Below, piece after piece: positions 7,021-14,880 of a stretch of 64,000 bases of DNA (positions are counted from its first letter, which is position 1; each line of letters starts with the position of its first letter). Under the pieces are notes generated by a model, which ran no database searches, was not told where the DNA came from, and worked only from the letters and a program-made list of their open reading frames with translations. Made by a program: the position numbers and the translations under genes. The DNA is from Lunatimonas sp. (GTDB lineage: Bacteria; Bacteroidota; Bacteroidia; Cytophagales; Cyclobacteriaceae), in assembly GCF_020832325.1 (NCBI RefSeq), contig NZ_JAFIEU010000015.1:1-64000 (forward strand), given 5' to 3'.

Positions 7021-7876
7021 ATCCTTTGACTCTATTCTTTTAAAGGTGTTCGGCGGGAACATCTTTCTTAAAAAATACACCCTAATTGCTGCCGGCCACG
7101 CCAATCAGGCCCTATGTTTAAGGACTTCCTGGGGTAGTTTTTTTCTAAAAATAAATCAAGAGACCGACGAAAACCTATTTCGGGAAGAGGCTCTTGGCCT
7201 AAAACTGCTGGCCGAGAACACGTCTCTTTTTGTCCCGGAAGTATACGGTTTTGGGCAGGTCGACGGGATCAATTATCTGGTGACTGAATGGGTTAGGGAG
7301 GGGGTCCGTTCCAAAGATTATTGGAGGGTGCTTGGAGAGGGCTTGGCGGAGCTTCACATGGCAACTCAGGTAGGTTTTGGCCTCGATCACCCCAATTACA
7401 TCTCCATTTTGCCCCAGCCCAACGAGATGCATAGAGACTGGACCAGTTTTTTTATCGATGAAAGATTGGAACCTATGCTACAACGGGCTTATTTCCATCA
7501 GTTAATTACCAAGGAAGTCCTGCAAAAAGTACGGGCCATTTACCCTTTCCTCGAGGGGTTTTTTCCCAGTGAAAAGTCCTCCCTGCTGCACGGGGATCTA
7601 TGGACGGGCAATATCATGAGGACTACTCGAGGCGAGCCTGTCTTGATAGACCCGGCGGTATACTATGGACATCGTGAGATGGATCTTGCATTTTCCCGAC
7701 TTTTTGGCGGGTTTTCTGATGAGTTTTATGAAACATACAACGATATTTTTCCATTGGAGCCTGGATTTGAGGAAAGGAAGGATGTGTACAATCTGTATCC
7801 TTTGTTGGTTCATCTAAATTTATTTGGAACCGGCTACCTCCCGGGTATCCTTCGGGTGATAGAGCGTTTCTACTAA
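7004..7876 (+). CDS. fructosamine/ribulosamine 3-kinase family protein
   Basis: The 290-residue protein has a protein-kinase-like fold of the fructosamine kinase family. An N-terminal lobe Lys (FFLKIN, Lys49) would bind ATP. The catalytic loop is HGDLWTGN (196-203), and the metal-binding and family-specific segment is DPAVYYGHREMD (216-227). Characterised homologues phosphorylate the 3-hydroxyl of ketoamines on protein lysines, which then fall off, repairing glycated proteins. Bacterial and plant members prefer ribulosamines and erythrulosamines. Overlap with an LMW phosphatase gene completes a plausible two-step pathway. The gene ends 4 bases from the convergent aspartate kinase gene and its terminator lies inside that gene. 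Confidence 0.9.
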   Translation: MENPSESFDSILLKVFGGNIFLKKYTLIAAGHANQALCLRTSWGSFFLKINQETDENLFREEALGLKLLAENTSLFVPEVYGFGQVDGINYLVTEWVREGVRSKDYWRVLGEGLAELHMATQVGFGLDHPNYISILPQPNEMHRDWTSFFIDERLEPMLQRAYFHQLITKEVLQKVRAIYPFLEGFFPSEKSSLLHGDLWTGNIMRTTRGEPVLIDPAVYYGHREMDLAFSRLFGGFSDEFYETYNDIFPLEPGFEERKDVYNLYPLLVHLNLFGTGYLPGILRVIERFY

Positions 7877-7880
7877 CGCC

Positions 7881-9146
7881 TTATCGAACCAGCATGTGCA
7901 ACGTGCTGGGGCTTTTTTCGGTCAAAAACACCTCCTCAGTTGTTTTTCTGTAGGTCGCTTCATGGGATTCATCGTAGTTTTTCACTGTTACAAGTTGAAG
8001 CCCTTCGGTTTTATGGATGTGAAAAGTTTCCAGTAACTGTTTAGGAAACTGGTTCGGCATCTGCTCAGGTTGGTCAATCACCAAGTGGACGGTTACCGCA
8101 CTGCTTTGGAGCAGGTTTACGGTCCAATTAAAAGTTTTGGCTGCTTTAAAGATCTCCTCGTAGTGGAATCCGCCCACCTTGGAAAGATCCCGAACCCGGA
8201 AGGTAATCCAAATTTGCTTGGTTTTGATGACCGTGATCGGGATTTTCGGGTGGTCTTCGAAGCTACCTATCACAGTGCCCGGAAGCTCCGGATTTACAAA
8301 GGATTTGACGTACAGCGGGATCTTCTGTTTGGCCAGGGGCTTGATCGTTTTGGGATGAATCACCTTGGCGCCAAAGTATGTCATCTCGGCAGCTTCTTCG
8401 AAGTCGAGGTGATCAAACTTCACGGCGTCGGGAAATAAGTCTGGGTCGCCGTTCAGGATTCCGGCCACATCTTTCCAGATAGAGACCGATTTGGCTCCCA
8501 GACTTACGGCAAGGATTGCTGCTGTGAAGTCCGAGCCTTCGCGGCCCAATGTGGTGGTATGTCCCAGCCAATCGCTGCCCATAAACCCTTGGGTGATCAC
8601 GGGGTAATTCTCCAGCTTAGGAGAGAGGTATTTTCGACATCTTTGCATGGTCAGGACCCAATCAACTTTTCCCATCTTATGGGTGGAGTCGGTGGCTATG
8701 AGTTCGCGGGCATCCTGCCATACACAGAAAAGCCCGTTGAGGCAAAGGTACTCCTGTAGGATACGGGTAGAGATCAGTTCGCCAAAGACGATCGTTTGAT
8801 CGTATAGGAAGGCCTTGCCTTCGGACTTGGGATCGCTGCCTAGCTTTCGTTTTAGCTGGGAAAAGGAATTGGATACCTGTGTAAAAATGCCGTGATCTGC
8901 CGGGAAAAGAGCCGCGCAGATTTCCCGATGGTAGGTTTCCAATTCAGCCAGTTCCCCGTCAAAGGAAGTCCCTGCATAGGCCTTTTCGATGATCAGCTCT
9001 AGGTGGTCGGTGGTATCTCCAGAAGCTGAAACCACGACTACCAAGCCATTTTTCCATCTGGATTTGAGGATGTTTGCGACATTTTGAAAGGAGGGAGCGT
9101 CTTTGACGGAAGCACCGCCAAATTTGAAAACAAAAGGCTGAACCAT
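7881..9146 (-). CDS. lysC: aspartate kinase
   Basis: The 421-residue protein phosphorylates aspartate at the head of the lysine/threonine/methionine/diaminopimelate pathway. The kinase signature KFGGASVKD sits at residues 8-16. The catalytic-domain segment TTLGREGSDFTAAI follows, and IWKDVAGILNGDP continues the family pattern. The C-terminal part (after about residue 290) fits ACT-like regulatory domains. The frame opens at 9221, but the ATG at 9146 matches the family N-terminus and lies about 38 bases after a predicted transcription start, so the shorter form is used. It is a monofunctional enzyme, not fused to homoserine dehydrogenase. It converges with the fructosamine kinase gene. Confidence 0.92.
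   Translation of the reverse strand: MVQPFVFKFGGASVKDAPSFQNVANILKSRWKNGLVVVVSASGDTTDHLELIIEKAYAGTSFDGELAELETYHREICAALFPADHGIFTQVSNSFSQLKRKLGSDPKSEGKAFLYDQTIVFGELISTRILQEYLCLNGLFCVWQDARELIATDSTHKMGKVDWVLTMQRCRKYLSPKLENYPVITQGFMGSDWLGHTTTLGREGSDFTAAILAVSLGAKSVSIWKDVAGILNGDPDLFPDAVKFDHLDFEEAAEMTYFGAKVIHPKTIKPLAKQKIPLYVKSFVNPELPGTVIGSFEDHPKIPITVIKTKQIWITFRVRDLSKVGGFHYEEIFKAAKTFNWTVNLLQSSAVTVHLVIDQPEQMPNQFPKQLLETFHIHKTEGLQLVTVKNYDESHEATYRKTTEEVFLTEKSPSTLHMLVR
7889..7918 (+). terminator. terminator of the phosphatase/kinase pair, embedded in lysC
   Basis: CCAGCATG (7889-7896) pairs with CGTGCTGG (7902-7909) with one G-T pair, followed by GGC and six T. It lies just beyond the kinase stop but inside the last codons of the convergent aspartate kinase gene, so the coding sequence doubles as a terminator for the opposite strand. 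Confidence 0.7.
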
Positions 9147-9190
9147 GCAGGAGAAATGGGTTAAATCCGCAGATTTTTTGTAAATTCCGT

Positions 9191-9198
9191 CAAAGTTA
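9191..9198 (-). promoter_or_regulatory. -7 box of lysC (TAACTTTG), touching the fbp start codon
   Basis: The minus strand reads TAACTTTG. Transcription would begin near 9184, about 38 bases before the lysC ATG at 9146. The last base of the box is the A of the fbp ATG on the other strand, so RNA polymerase binding for lysC covers the 5' end of fbp. No good -33 TTG is seen. Confidence 0.5.
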
Positions 9199-10208
9199 TG
9201 AAGACCAAGCCTTACATACAAGACAACTCACCGCTGGGATACACAGTGGGTGTGACCCTAGACCGCTTTATCAAAAGTATGCAGTCCGATTTTCCCTATG
9301 CTACGGGGGAGCTTTCCCAGTTGCTTCGGGACATTGCACTGGCCTCCAAGATCGTTTCCAGGGAAATAGGCAGGGCCGGATTGACCCATGTTACCGGGGC
9401 ATTTGGCAACACCAACGTGCAGGGTGAGGAGCAGCAAAAGCTGGATGTAGTGGCCAATATCCGTTTTACCCGGGCATTGACAAAAGGTGGAGAGGTGTGT
9501 GCAGTGGTGTCGGAAGAAGACGATGAAGTCATCGACCTGCAAAACAAAACCGGAAAATACGTGGTAGCGATAGACCCTTTGGACGGGTCCTCTAATATTG
9601 ACGTGAATGTGTCCATAGGGACGATTTTTTCGATCTATAGGCGGGTAACACCACAGGGGTCGCCTATTGCATCCCAAGATGTGCTTCAAAAGGGATCCCA
9701 GCAGGTGGCCGCCGGCTACGTACTCTACGGTTCATCCACCATGCTTGTATATACGACCGGCAGCGGAGTAAACGGATTTACCTACGAGCGATCTCTTGGA
9801 GAATTTTTCCTTTCCCATCCGAATATACAAGCACCTGATTCCGGTGAGATCTTTACCATCAACGACGGCCTTACCCCCTCGGTAGGGCTGGGCATCGTTG
9901 AGTTTTTAAACGCATGCAAACGAAAAGGAAGGACTTCCCGCTATATCGGAAGTTTGGTTGCTGATTTTCACCGTAACTTGCTGAAGGGGGGTATATACCT
10001 GTATCCGGCTTCAGCTAAAAATCCTACCGGAAAAATCCGGCTGCTGTACGAGGCCAATGCGTTGGCCTTTTTGGCGGAACAGGCTGGAGGCTTGGCCACG
10101 GACGGTAAACGAAGAGTATTGGAAATTCAGCCTGAATCACTGCATCAGCGGACCCCGCTGTATATAGGTTCTCGGGAGTTGGTGGATGAATTGATGGGGC
10201 ATCTGTGA
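9198..10208 (+). CDS. fbp: class I fructose-1,6-bisphosphatase
   Basis: The 336-residue enzyme hydrolyses fructose 1,6-bisphosphate to fructose 6-phosphate in gluconeogenesis. The metal site is visible as SEEDDE (105-110) and [11 protein letters not shown] (125-135). Substrate-binding segments include [35 protein letters not shown] and [20 protein letters not shown]. Length and motifs match class I enzymes throughout. It is divergent from lysC and followed by a hairpin. Expression level cannot be judged, because no separate promoter box for this strand was found. Confidence 0.95.
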   Translation: MKTKPYIQDNSPLGYTVGVTLDRFIKSMQSDFPYATGELSQLLRDIALASKIVSREIGRAGLTHVTGAFGNTNVQGEEQQKLDVVANIRFTRALTKGGEVCAVVSEEDDEVIDLQNKTGKYVVAIDPLDGSSNIDVNVSIGTIFSIYRRVTPQGSPIASQDVLQKGSQQVAAGYVLYGSSTMLVYTTGSGVNGFTYERSLGEFFLSHPNIQAPDSGEIFTINDGLTPSVGLGIVEFLNACKRKGRTSRYIGSLVADFHRNLLKGGIYLYPASAKNPTGKIRLLYEANALAFLAEQAGGLATDGKRRVLEIQPESLHQRTPLYIGSRELVDELMGHL

Positions 10209-10213
10209 GTACT

Positions 10214-10240
10214 TTTCCACCGGATAAGACCCGTTGGAAA
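10214..10240. terminator. hairpin between convergent fbp and the 107-residue unknown
   Basis: TTTCCACCGG (10214-10223) and CCGTTGGAAA (10231-10240) form a 10-bp stem with one mismatch around an 8-base loop. It sits in the 41-base gap between convergent genes. There is no T tract, so termination strength is doubtful. Confidence 0.45.
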
Positions 10241-10249
10241 TAGTGACCC

Positions 10250-10573
10250 TCACGTGTCCGGATCACTGCGGTAGGCGGCTCTCAGACGAACTTTAAGAAG
10301 TTGCCGATCTACGAGTGCCAGGCTTAGGTCCATGGCCATCGACGAAACGGGGGAGTGGTTGAGAATCTGTTTGAGTTTTTCCTCTCCTAGGTCCACCTGA
10401 TAGCAAAGCTGCAATAGCTTTTCCATGTGCTGGTTCAAAAGCCGGCTGATGGTAGGACAAATACAAGAAGCCAGCTCCTCCCTGGACACGCCTGTTGGGG
10501 TGTCCGGCAGAGCCAGCCTTTCTTTTAGATCTTTCGCGCAAGCGGGCAAAAACGGTTTGTCTTCGGATTTCAA
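10250..10573 (-). CDS. conserved hypothetical protein, 107 residues
   Basis: No known domain is recognised. The protein is soluble and largely helical by composition, with two internal cysteines near the middle (ASCICPTI, QLCYQV). It looks like a real gene because it starts 8 bases after the stop of the DUF5606 gene on the same strand and fills the gap to the convergent fbp exactly. A helical segment (SRLLNQHMEKLLQLCYQV) followed by GEEKLKQIL resembles small Cytophagales proteins seen beside DUF5606, but no function is known to me. Confidence 0.7.
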   Translation of the reverse strand: MKSEDKPFLPACAKDLKERLALPDTPTGVSREELASCICPTISRLLNQHMEKLLQLCYQVDLGEEKLKQILNHSPVSSMAMDLSLALVDRQLLKVRLRAAYRSDPDT

Positions 10574-10581
10574 AGCCGGAT

Positions 10582-11025
10582 TCAGGATTCAACGGAACCT
10601 TCTTCTGCACTGGCCTCTGTGCCTTCCTCCGACTCGATCAGCACCTCTGGCGCCTGCTGCCGGATGATGTGGTACCAGTTGATCAGTTTCTTGATGTCTG
10701 ACACATATACCCTGTCCTCGTCGTAATCGGGCAGCACGTGTTTCAAAAAAGCTTTTAGCTCCTCATTATCGGCATCCTGTACACCGGTATCGCCTTCGAA
10801 TTCCTTTTCGATGGTTTTCATCACTTCATGAAGAGGGGTAGACCCTTCTTCCGTCATGGTATAAATGGAGATTTCGCTTAGCAGGGAAACCCGCTGACTA
10901 CCTCCGACTACCAATTTGGCTTTTTTCTCGTCGAGTGATTCCAAGATGACACCGCTTCGACTAGGCTTCAGTACCTTATACAGGCCCGGTTTTCCGGATA
11001 CGGTTGCTATTTCTTTAAATTCCAT
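10582..11025 (-). CDS. DUF5606 domain-containing protein
   Basis: The 147-residue protein starts MEFKEIATVSGKPGLYKVL, then SGVILESLDEKKAKLV and RVSLLSEISIYT. This pattern is characteristic of DUF5606, found widely in Bacteroidota. The N-terminal 55 residues look like a small beta-barrel. A helical middle (residues about 60-115) contains LKHVLPDYDEDRVYVSDIKKLINWYHII, quoted here only as the key positions VLPDYDEDRVY. The C-terminus is a Glu/Ser/Ala-rich disordered tail. The function is unknown. It lies between the ribosome-assembly GTPase gene engB (66 bases upstream) and a second unknown (8 bases downstream) on the same strand. Confidence 0.85.
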   Translation of the reverse strand: MEFKEIATVSGKPGLYKVLKPSRSGVILESLDEKKAKLVVGGSQRVSLLSEISIYTMTEEGSTPLHEVMKTIEKEFEGDTGVQDADNEELKAFLKHVLPDYDEDRVYVSDIKKLINWYHIIRQQAPEVLIESEEGTEASAEEGSVES

Positions 11026-11091
11026 GATGCAATAATTGTAATTAGGGTATAAATAAGGTTTGTTGGTTGGTCAAACAGTAGGGGTGGCGGA

Positions 11092-11694
11092 TTACTTGTG
11101 GTAAAATTCGGCCACATTTTCTTCTATGTAGGCAGTCAGTTCTTTTTTCCCCATCGCCGTTTCTGCTGAAGTGACGAAGTAATCTGGCAGGTCGCCGTAC
11201 AGAGTTTTCATCTCTCCCAAAAATTTATCCACATTGGCGTTTGTTTTGGTGATCGATTGTTTGTCGGCTTTTGTGAAAACCAAGGCAAAGGGAATGCCTC
11301 TTTCCGCACACCAATACGTAAACTCAAGGTCGATTTTTTGTGGGTCCAGTCGACTGTCTATCAGTATGAAGACCGCTTCCAGATTATCCCGCTCAGTCAG
11401 ATACTCCCGAATCATCTTATCCCATTCTGCCTTTAGGGTTTTGCTGACCTTCGCAAATCCATATCCAGGAAGATCGACCAAATACCACTTGTTGTCGATG
11501 ATGAAGTGGTTGATCAACTGCGTTTTTCCAGGGGTACCGGATGTCTTCGCCAGATTCTTGTGGTCGGTTAGCATGTTGATGAGCGAGCTCTTGCCAACAT
11601 TGGATCGGCCGATGAAGGCAAACTCCGGCTTATCCGGAGAAGGACACTTTTTGTAGTCCGTATTGCTGATTAAAAATTTGGCTTGCTTGATCAT
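11092..11694 (-). CDS. engB: ribosome biogenesis GTPase EngB (YihA/YsxC)
   Basis: This 200-residue GTPase acts in assembly of the large ribosomal subunit. The motifs are G1 GRSNVGKSS (from residue 29), G2 Thr in TSGTPGKT, G3 DLPGYG (74-79), G4 TKADK and G5 TSAE, all intact. A GTG at 11712 could add six residues. The TAACC-type -7 box at 11712-11719 places the transcript start near 11705, downstream of that GTG, so the ATG at 11694 (MIKQAKFLIS) is chosen. It is divergent from ubiE, with about 110 bases between the two start codons. Confidence 0.94.
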   Translation of the reverse strand: MIKQAKFLISNTDYKKCPSPDKPEFAFIGRSNVGKSSLINMLTDHKNLAKTSGTPGKTQLINHFIIDNKWYLVDLPGYGFAKVSKTLKAEWDKMIREYLTERDNLEAVFILIDSRLDPQKIDLEFTYWCAERGIPFALVFTKADKQSITKTNANVDKFLGEMKTLYGDLPDYFVTSAETAMGKKELTAYIEENVAEFYHK

Positions 11695-11711
11695 CGTACT
11701 GGATTTTTTCA

Positions 11712-11719
11712 CAAAGGTA
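11712..11719 (-). promoter_or_regulatory. -7 box of engB (TACCTTTG)
   Basis: The minus strand reads TACCTTTG. Transcription would start near 11705, about 11 bases before the ATG at 11694. The box overlaps the alternative GTG start and so rules it out if the promoter is real. Confidence 0.55.
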
Positions 11720-11787
11720 AGCTTTTCTCATTAAACCGTGCCTACCAATTAATCTTTAACATTTTTCCATAGCTAGGGTTTACTTAG

Positions 11788-11795
11788 TAACTTTG
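11788..11795 (+). promoter_or_regulatory. -7 box of ubiE (TAACTTTG), near-leaderless
   Basis: TAACTTTG ends 8 bases before the ubiE ATG at 11804. With a start about 7 bases after the box, the mRNA leader would be only about 2-4 bases, too short for a ribosome-binding site. Confidence 0.5.
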
Positions 11796-11803
11796 GCGTT
11801 TAA

Positions 11804-12535
11804 ATGAGCGATATGACAGTAGTTCCCTACAAAGACAAAGAAGGTGGCAAGAAAGAGCAGGTGGCTGATATGTTTAACAACATCAGCAAAAAATACGATT
11901 TGCTGAACCACGTTTTAAGCTTAGGCATAGACATTATCTGGCGAAAGAAAGCCATAAGACTACTCAAGAAGGATCAGCCCAAACTGATATTGGATATTGC
12001 TACCGGTACAGGCGATTTCGCTATTGAGGCATTGGCACTCAATCCCGACAAGGTGATTGGAGTGGATATTTCTGAGGGAATGCTCTCTGAAGGTCGTAAG
12101 AAACTGATAAAACGAAAGCTGGATGATCGCATAGAGTTGCAGTTGGGAGATTCAGAAAAGTTACTCTTCGAGGAAAATAAATTCGACGCTGTCATCGTTT
12201 CTTTTGGTGTCAGGAACTTTGAAAATCTCGAAAAAGGGCTGACAGATATGCACCGTGTATTGAGGCCCGGAGGCAAGACCATCATTGTGGAATTTTCCAA
12301 ACCCAAAAAATTCCCGATGAAACAAGCATATAATTTTTATTTTAAATATATTTTACCCAAAATTGGAAAGGTAGTTTCAAAAGACAATGCCGCTTATACC
12401 TATCTTCCGGAGTCTGTACAGGTTTTTCCGGATGGAAAAGACTTTCTGGATATTCTGGAAAAGGTAGGCTTCAAAAACACAACATGCAAACCACTCACGT
12501 TCGGAATAAGCTCCATCTATGTAGGGGAAAAATAA
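11804..12535 (+). CDS. ubiE: demethylmenaquinone methyltransferase (UbiE/MenG)
   Basis: The 243-residue SAM-dependent methyltransferase makes the last step of menaquinone synthesis. Family signatures are present: VADMFNNISKKYDLLNHVLS near the N-terminus, the SAM-binding LDIATGTGDFAIEA, then VSFGVRNFENLEKGL and the MHRVLRPGGK segment. A menaquinone rather than ubiquinone role is inferred from the phylum. Its last 52 bases overlap the start of porT. The ubiE-porT order is a recurring arrangement in Bacteroidota. Confidence 0.95.
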   Translation: MSDMTVVPYKDKEGGKKEQVADMFNNISKKYDLLNHVLSLGIDIIWRKKAIRLLKKDQPKLILDIATGTGDFAIEALALNPDKVIGVDISEGMLSEGRKKLIKRKLDDRIELQLGDSEKLLFEENKFDAVIVSFGVRNFENLEKGLTDMHRVLRPGGKTIIVEFSKPKKFPMKQAYNFYFKYILPKIGKVVSKDNAAYTYLPESVQVFPDGKDFLDILEKVGFKNTTCKPLTFGISSIYVGEK

Positions 12536-13257
12536 TTCTCTTCACCCTCTTGTTGTTGGTTTCCAACGGCTTAATTGCACAAGAAAGGCATATCGAAATA
12601 CACCCCTCTGGAAACGATGATCAGTTTATTTCCTACGGGTTCTTTTTAGCGGCCCACAACAGTACCTTGCGGGTGAAATACTCCGAGGCGTTTATGGATC
12701 CTGCCAATGCCGGATTGTCAAATGTCAGGGCGGTAATGCCCACGTTTTCGCCGGGGTTTGCGTTGGGGTTTTTGGTGACCACACGCCTACACGATCAGTT
12801 GAACCTCATGCTAACCCCCAAAGTCGGGTTTTACGAACATAAGACGGAGGTGCAGGTATTTACCGACGCCTCAAATGTTGCGGGAGGAGTTGGAATCAAT
12901 ACTGTTCCTTTGATGACCGAGGAGACCTTGGTTGAACTGCCCGTACTGTTTAAGTATAAATCTGAGCGGTTTAACAATACCCGCATGTTTTTCATTGGCG
13001 GTGTTAACGGGCAACTGCGTACCAAGAATCAGGAGGAAGCGGATGAGGACCCTGTGGTTCTTAGGGGTCGGGATCTGGCCTTGGAGATGGGAATGGGGTT
13101 TGATCTGTATTTTAAATATTTCAAGTTTTCTCCCGAGATCCGTTTTTCACACGGATTGACAAACCTCTACCGGCCCGGATTTGGTGATCCCAGGGTCACC
13201 GATTCCGTCAGTGATATCCGCCGAAAGAGCATTACCCTTTACCTGAACTTTCAATAG
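12484..13257 (+). CDS. porT: PorT-family outer-membrane protein of type IX secretion
   Basis: The 257-residue protein has a hydrophobic signal (KIILFTLLLLVSNGLIAQ) and an outer-membrane beta-barrel pattern of alternating strands. Strands include FISYGFFLAAHNS, APGFALGF-like FSPGFALGFLV, LNLMLTPKVGFYEH and a C-terminal SITLYLNFQ. Length and position immediately after ubiE match PorT, a T9SS component needed for secretion and gliding in Bacteroidota. The start codon lies inside ubiE. No closer ATG precedes the signal peptide, so the long form is retained. Several T9SS cargo proteins are encoded in this window. Confidence 0.82.
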   Translation: MQTTHVRNKLHLCRGKIILFTLLLLVSNGLIAQERHIEIHPSGNDDQFISYGFFLAAHNSTLRVKYSEAFMDPANAGLSNVRAVMPTFSPGFALGFLVTTRLHDQLNLMLTPKVGFYEHKTEVQVFTDASNVAGGVGINTVPLMTEETLVELPVLFKYKSERFNNTRMFFIGGVNGQLRTKNQEEADEDPVVLRGRDLALEMGMGFDLYFKYFKFSPEIRFSHGLTNLYRPGFGDPRVTDSVSDIRRKSITLYLNFQ

Positions 13258-13324
13258 TTTTACCAAGCCGGTATTTTAACTGCTTCGGGGTTTTATCCCT
13301 TCGGGGAATTTTTTAAATTCAGGC

Positions 13325-14086
13325 ATGGAAAAAAAGATAGCGTGTATTACTGGCGCCACCTCCGGTATTGGGTGGTCGACTGCCATCCATTTGGCTAAGG
13401 CAGGATTTGCCATCATCGCCTGTGGACGGCGGATTGAGCGTCTAGAGGAGTTGGCCAAGGTCCTTCCTCCTGAGACGCCCTATAAGTATTTGTCTTTTGA
13501 TGTTCGGGATCAGGCGGCGGTAAATCAGGCGTTTGAGTCCCTGCCAATGGAATGGCAGGAGATAGAGGTTTTGATCAATAATGCGGGGAATGCCCACGGT
13601 CTAGATACCATAGACCAGGGTGACGTGGAAGATTGGGACTCCATGATGGATATCAATGTCAAAGGATTACTATATGTATCTAGAAAGGTTATTCCAGGGA
13701 TGGTAGATCGCAAAAGTGGGCAGGTCATCAATATAGGTTCTATAGCCGGAAAAGAGGTTTACCCCAAGGGTAACGTGTACTGTGCCTCGAAATATGCCGT
13801 GGATGCCCTAACCAAAAGTATGCGCGTAGACCTTAATCCCTATGGGATAAAAGTAATGGGCGTTCACCCCGGAGCGGTGGAGACAGAGTTTTCACTGGTT
13901 CGTTTCAAAGGGGATTCTGACCGGGCGTCGGGGGTATATAACGGATTTGACCCACTTACTGCCGATGATGTGGCTGAGATTATCGCTTTCGCTGTCACCC
14001 GCCCCAGGCACGTGGTGATGGCAGATGTGTTGCTATTGCCGCTTGCCCAGGCCAGCGCCACGGTATTTAACCGCAATCAAACGTGA
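13325..14086 (+). CDS. SDR-family NADP-dependent oxidoreductase (YdfG-like)
   Basis: The 253-residue classical short-chain dehydrogenase has the TGATSGIG cofactor motif (residues 9-16), the structural NNAG (85-88), Asn111, and the catalytic Ser139, Tyr152 and Lys156 (YCASK). GRRIERLEEL after the second strand suggests NADPH preference. PGAVETEFSLVRFKGD and the C-terminal pattern resemble the YdfG 3-hydroxy acid dehydrogenase group. The 3' end overlaps the next gene by four bases (GTGA), so the pair is likely co-translated. Confidence 0.92.
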   Translation: MEKKIACITGATSGIGWSTAIHLAKAGFAIIACGRRIERLEELAKVLPPETPYKYLSFDVRDQAAVNQAFESLPMEWQEIEVLINNAGNAHGLDTIDQGDVEDWDSMMDINVKGLLYVSRKVIPGMVDRKSGQVINIGSIAGKEVYPKGNVYCASKYAVDALTKSMRVDLNPYGIKVMGVHPGAVETEFSLVRFKGDSDRASGVYNGFDPLTADDVAEIIAFAVTRPRHVVMADVLLLPLAQASATVFNRNQT

Positions 14087-14841
14087 GGCAGGCGAAACTT
14101 CTGATCCTCGCCGTATGGGCGATGGGTTGTGGCCAGTCCGGACCGGAGAAAGCCGCGTCACCTACTGCGCAGCCGAAAGTAGAGGTTTCGGCGACCATGG
14201 AGCGCATATCTGACACCCCACCAACGGTTGGTGAGTTGGAGCAACGATTGATTGATGCGGGTTTGGCAAATGTTCAGGAAGTGATCCCCGAAGCGTTGGT
14301 TGATTTGAAGTATTCTACTACGGATAACTTCTTTGGGATGGATGTGTATGGGGATTTGCAAAACGCCTATTTGCAGCCCGAGGTGGCGGAGATGCTGAAG
14401 AAGGCATATGGGCTGCTACAGCAGCGTCACCCCGAGTTGACGCTTTTGATATACGATGGTGTCCGGCCCCGGTCCGTGCAGTGGATTTTATGGGATAATC
14501 TGGATAAGCCGGACAGCCTAAAGCCCTTATACGTAGCAGATCCTCGACGTGGAAGCTTACACAATTATGGCGTAGCGGTAGACCTTACGCTGGCACACAA
14601 GCAGTCGGGCGAAGCATTGGATATGGGTACCCATTACGATTTTTTTGGGTATCCTGCCTATCCTGACAGGGAGGATCAGATGCTACGGGAGGGAAAGATT
14701 ACACAGACGCATATCCAAAACCGTGAACTACTAAGGGGCGTGATGAATGGCGCTGGATTTAAAGGGATTGGCTCGGAATGGTGGCATTTTGATGCATTCT
14801 CCAGAAAAGTAGCCGCGGAAAAATTCGAAATTGTAGAATAA
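14083..14841 (+). CDS. D-alanyl-D-alanine dipeptidase-like lipoprotein (M15D)
   Basis: The 252-residue protein starts with GTG inside the stop of the previous gene and has a lipoprotein signal ending VWAMGC (Cys16). The zinc peptidase signatures of the VanX/DdpX family are complete: SLHNYGVAVD (Ser158, His160, Asp167) and SEWWHFD (Glu232, His235). The substrate-binding YDGVRPRSVQ is also present. The enzyme would cleave D-Ala-D-Ala. Periplasmic or surface location and lack of vanH/vanA-like genes argue for peptidoglycan recycling or nutrition, not glycopeptide resistance. Confidence 0.9.
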   Translation: MRQAKLLILAVWAMGCGQSGPEKAASPTAQPKVEVSATMERISDTPPTVGELEQRLIDAGLANVQEVIPEALVDLKYSTTDNFFGMDVYGDLQNAYLQPEVAEMLKKAYGLLQQRHPELTLLIYDGVRPRSVQWILWDNLDKPDSLKPLYVADPRRGSLHNYGVAVDLTLAHKQSGEALDMGTHYDFFGYPAYPDREDQMLREGKITQTHIQNRELLRGVMNGAGFKGIGSEWWHFDAFSRKVAAEKFEIVE

Positions 14842-14880
14842 TAATTGTATAATCGACCTTAGTTTCAAAAAACAATACCC

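Noticed and set aside
14083-14841. VanX-like dipeptidase as a glycopeptide-resistance gene
   Set aside because: It is a lipoprotein, and no VanH- or VanA-like gene or two-component regulator is adjacent.
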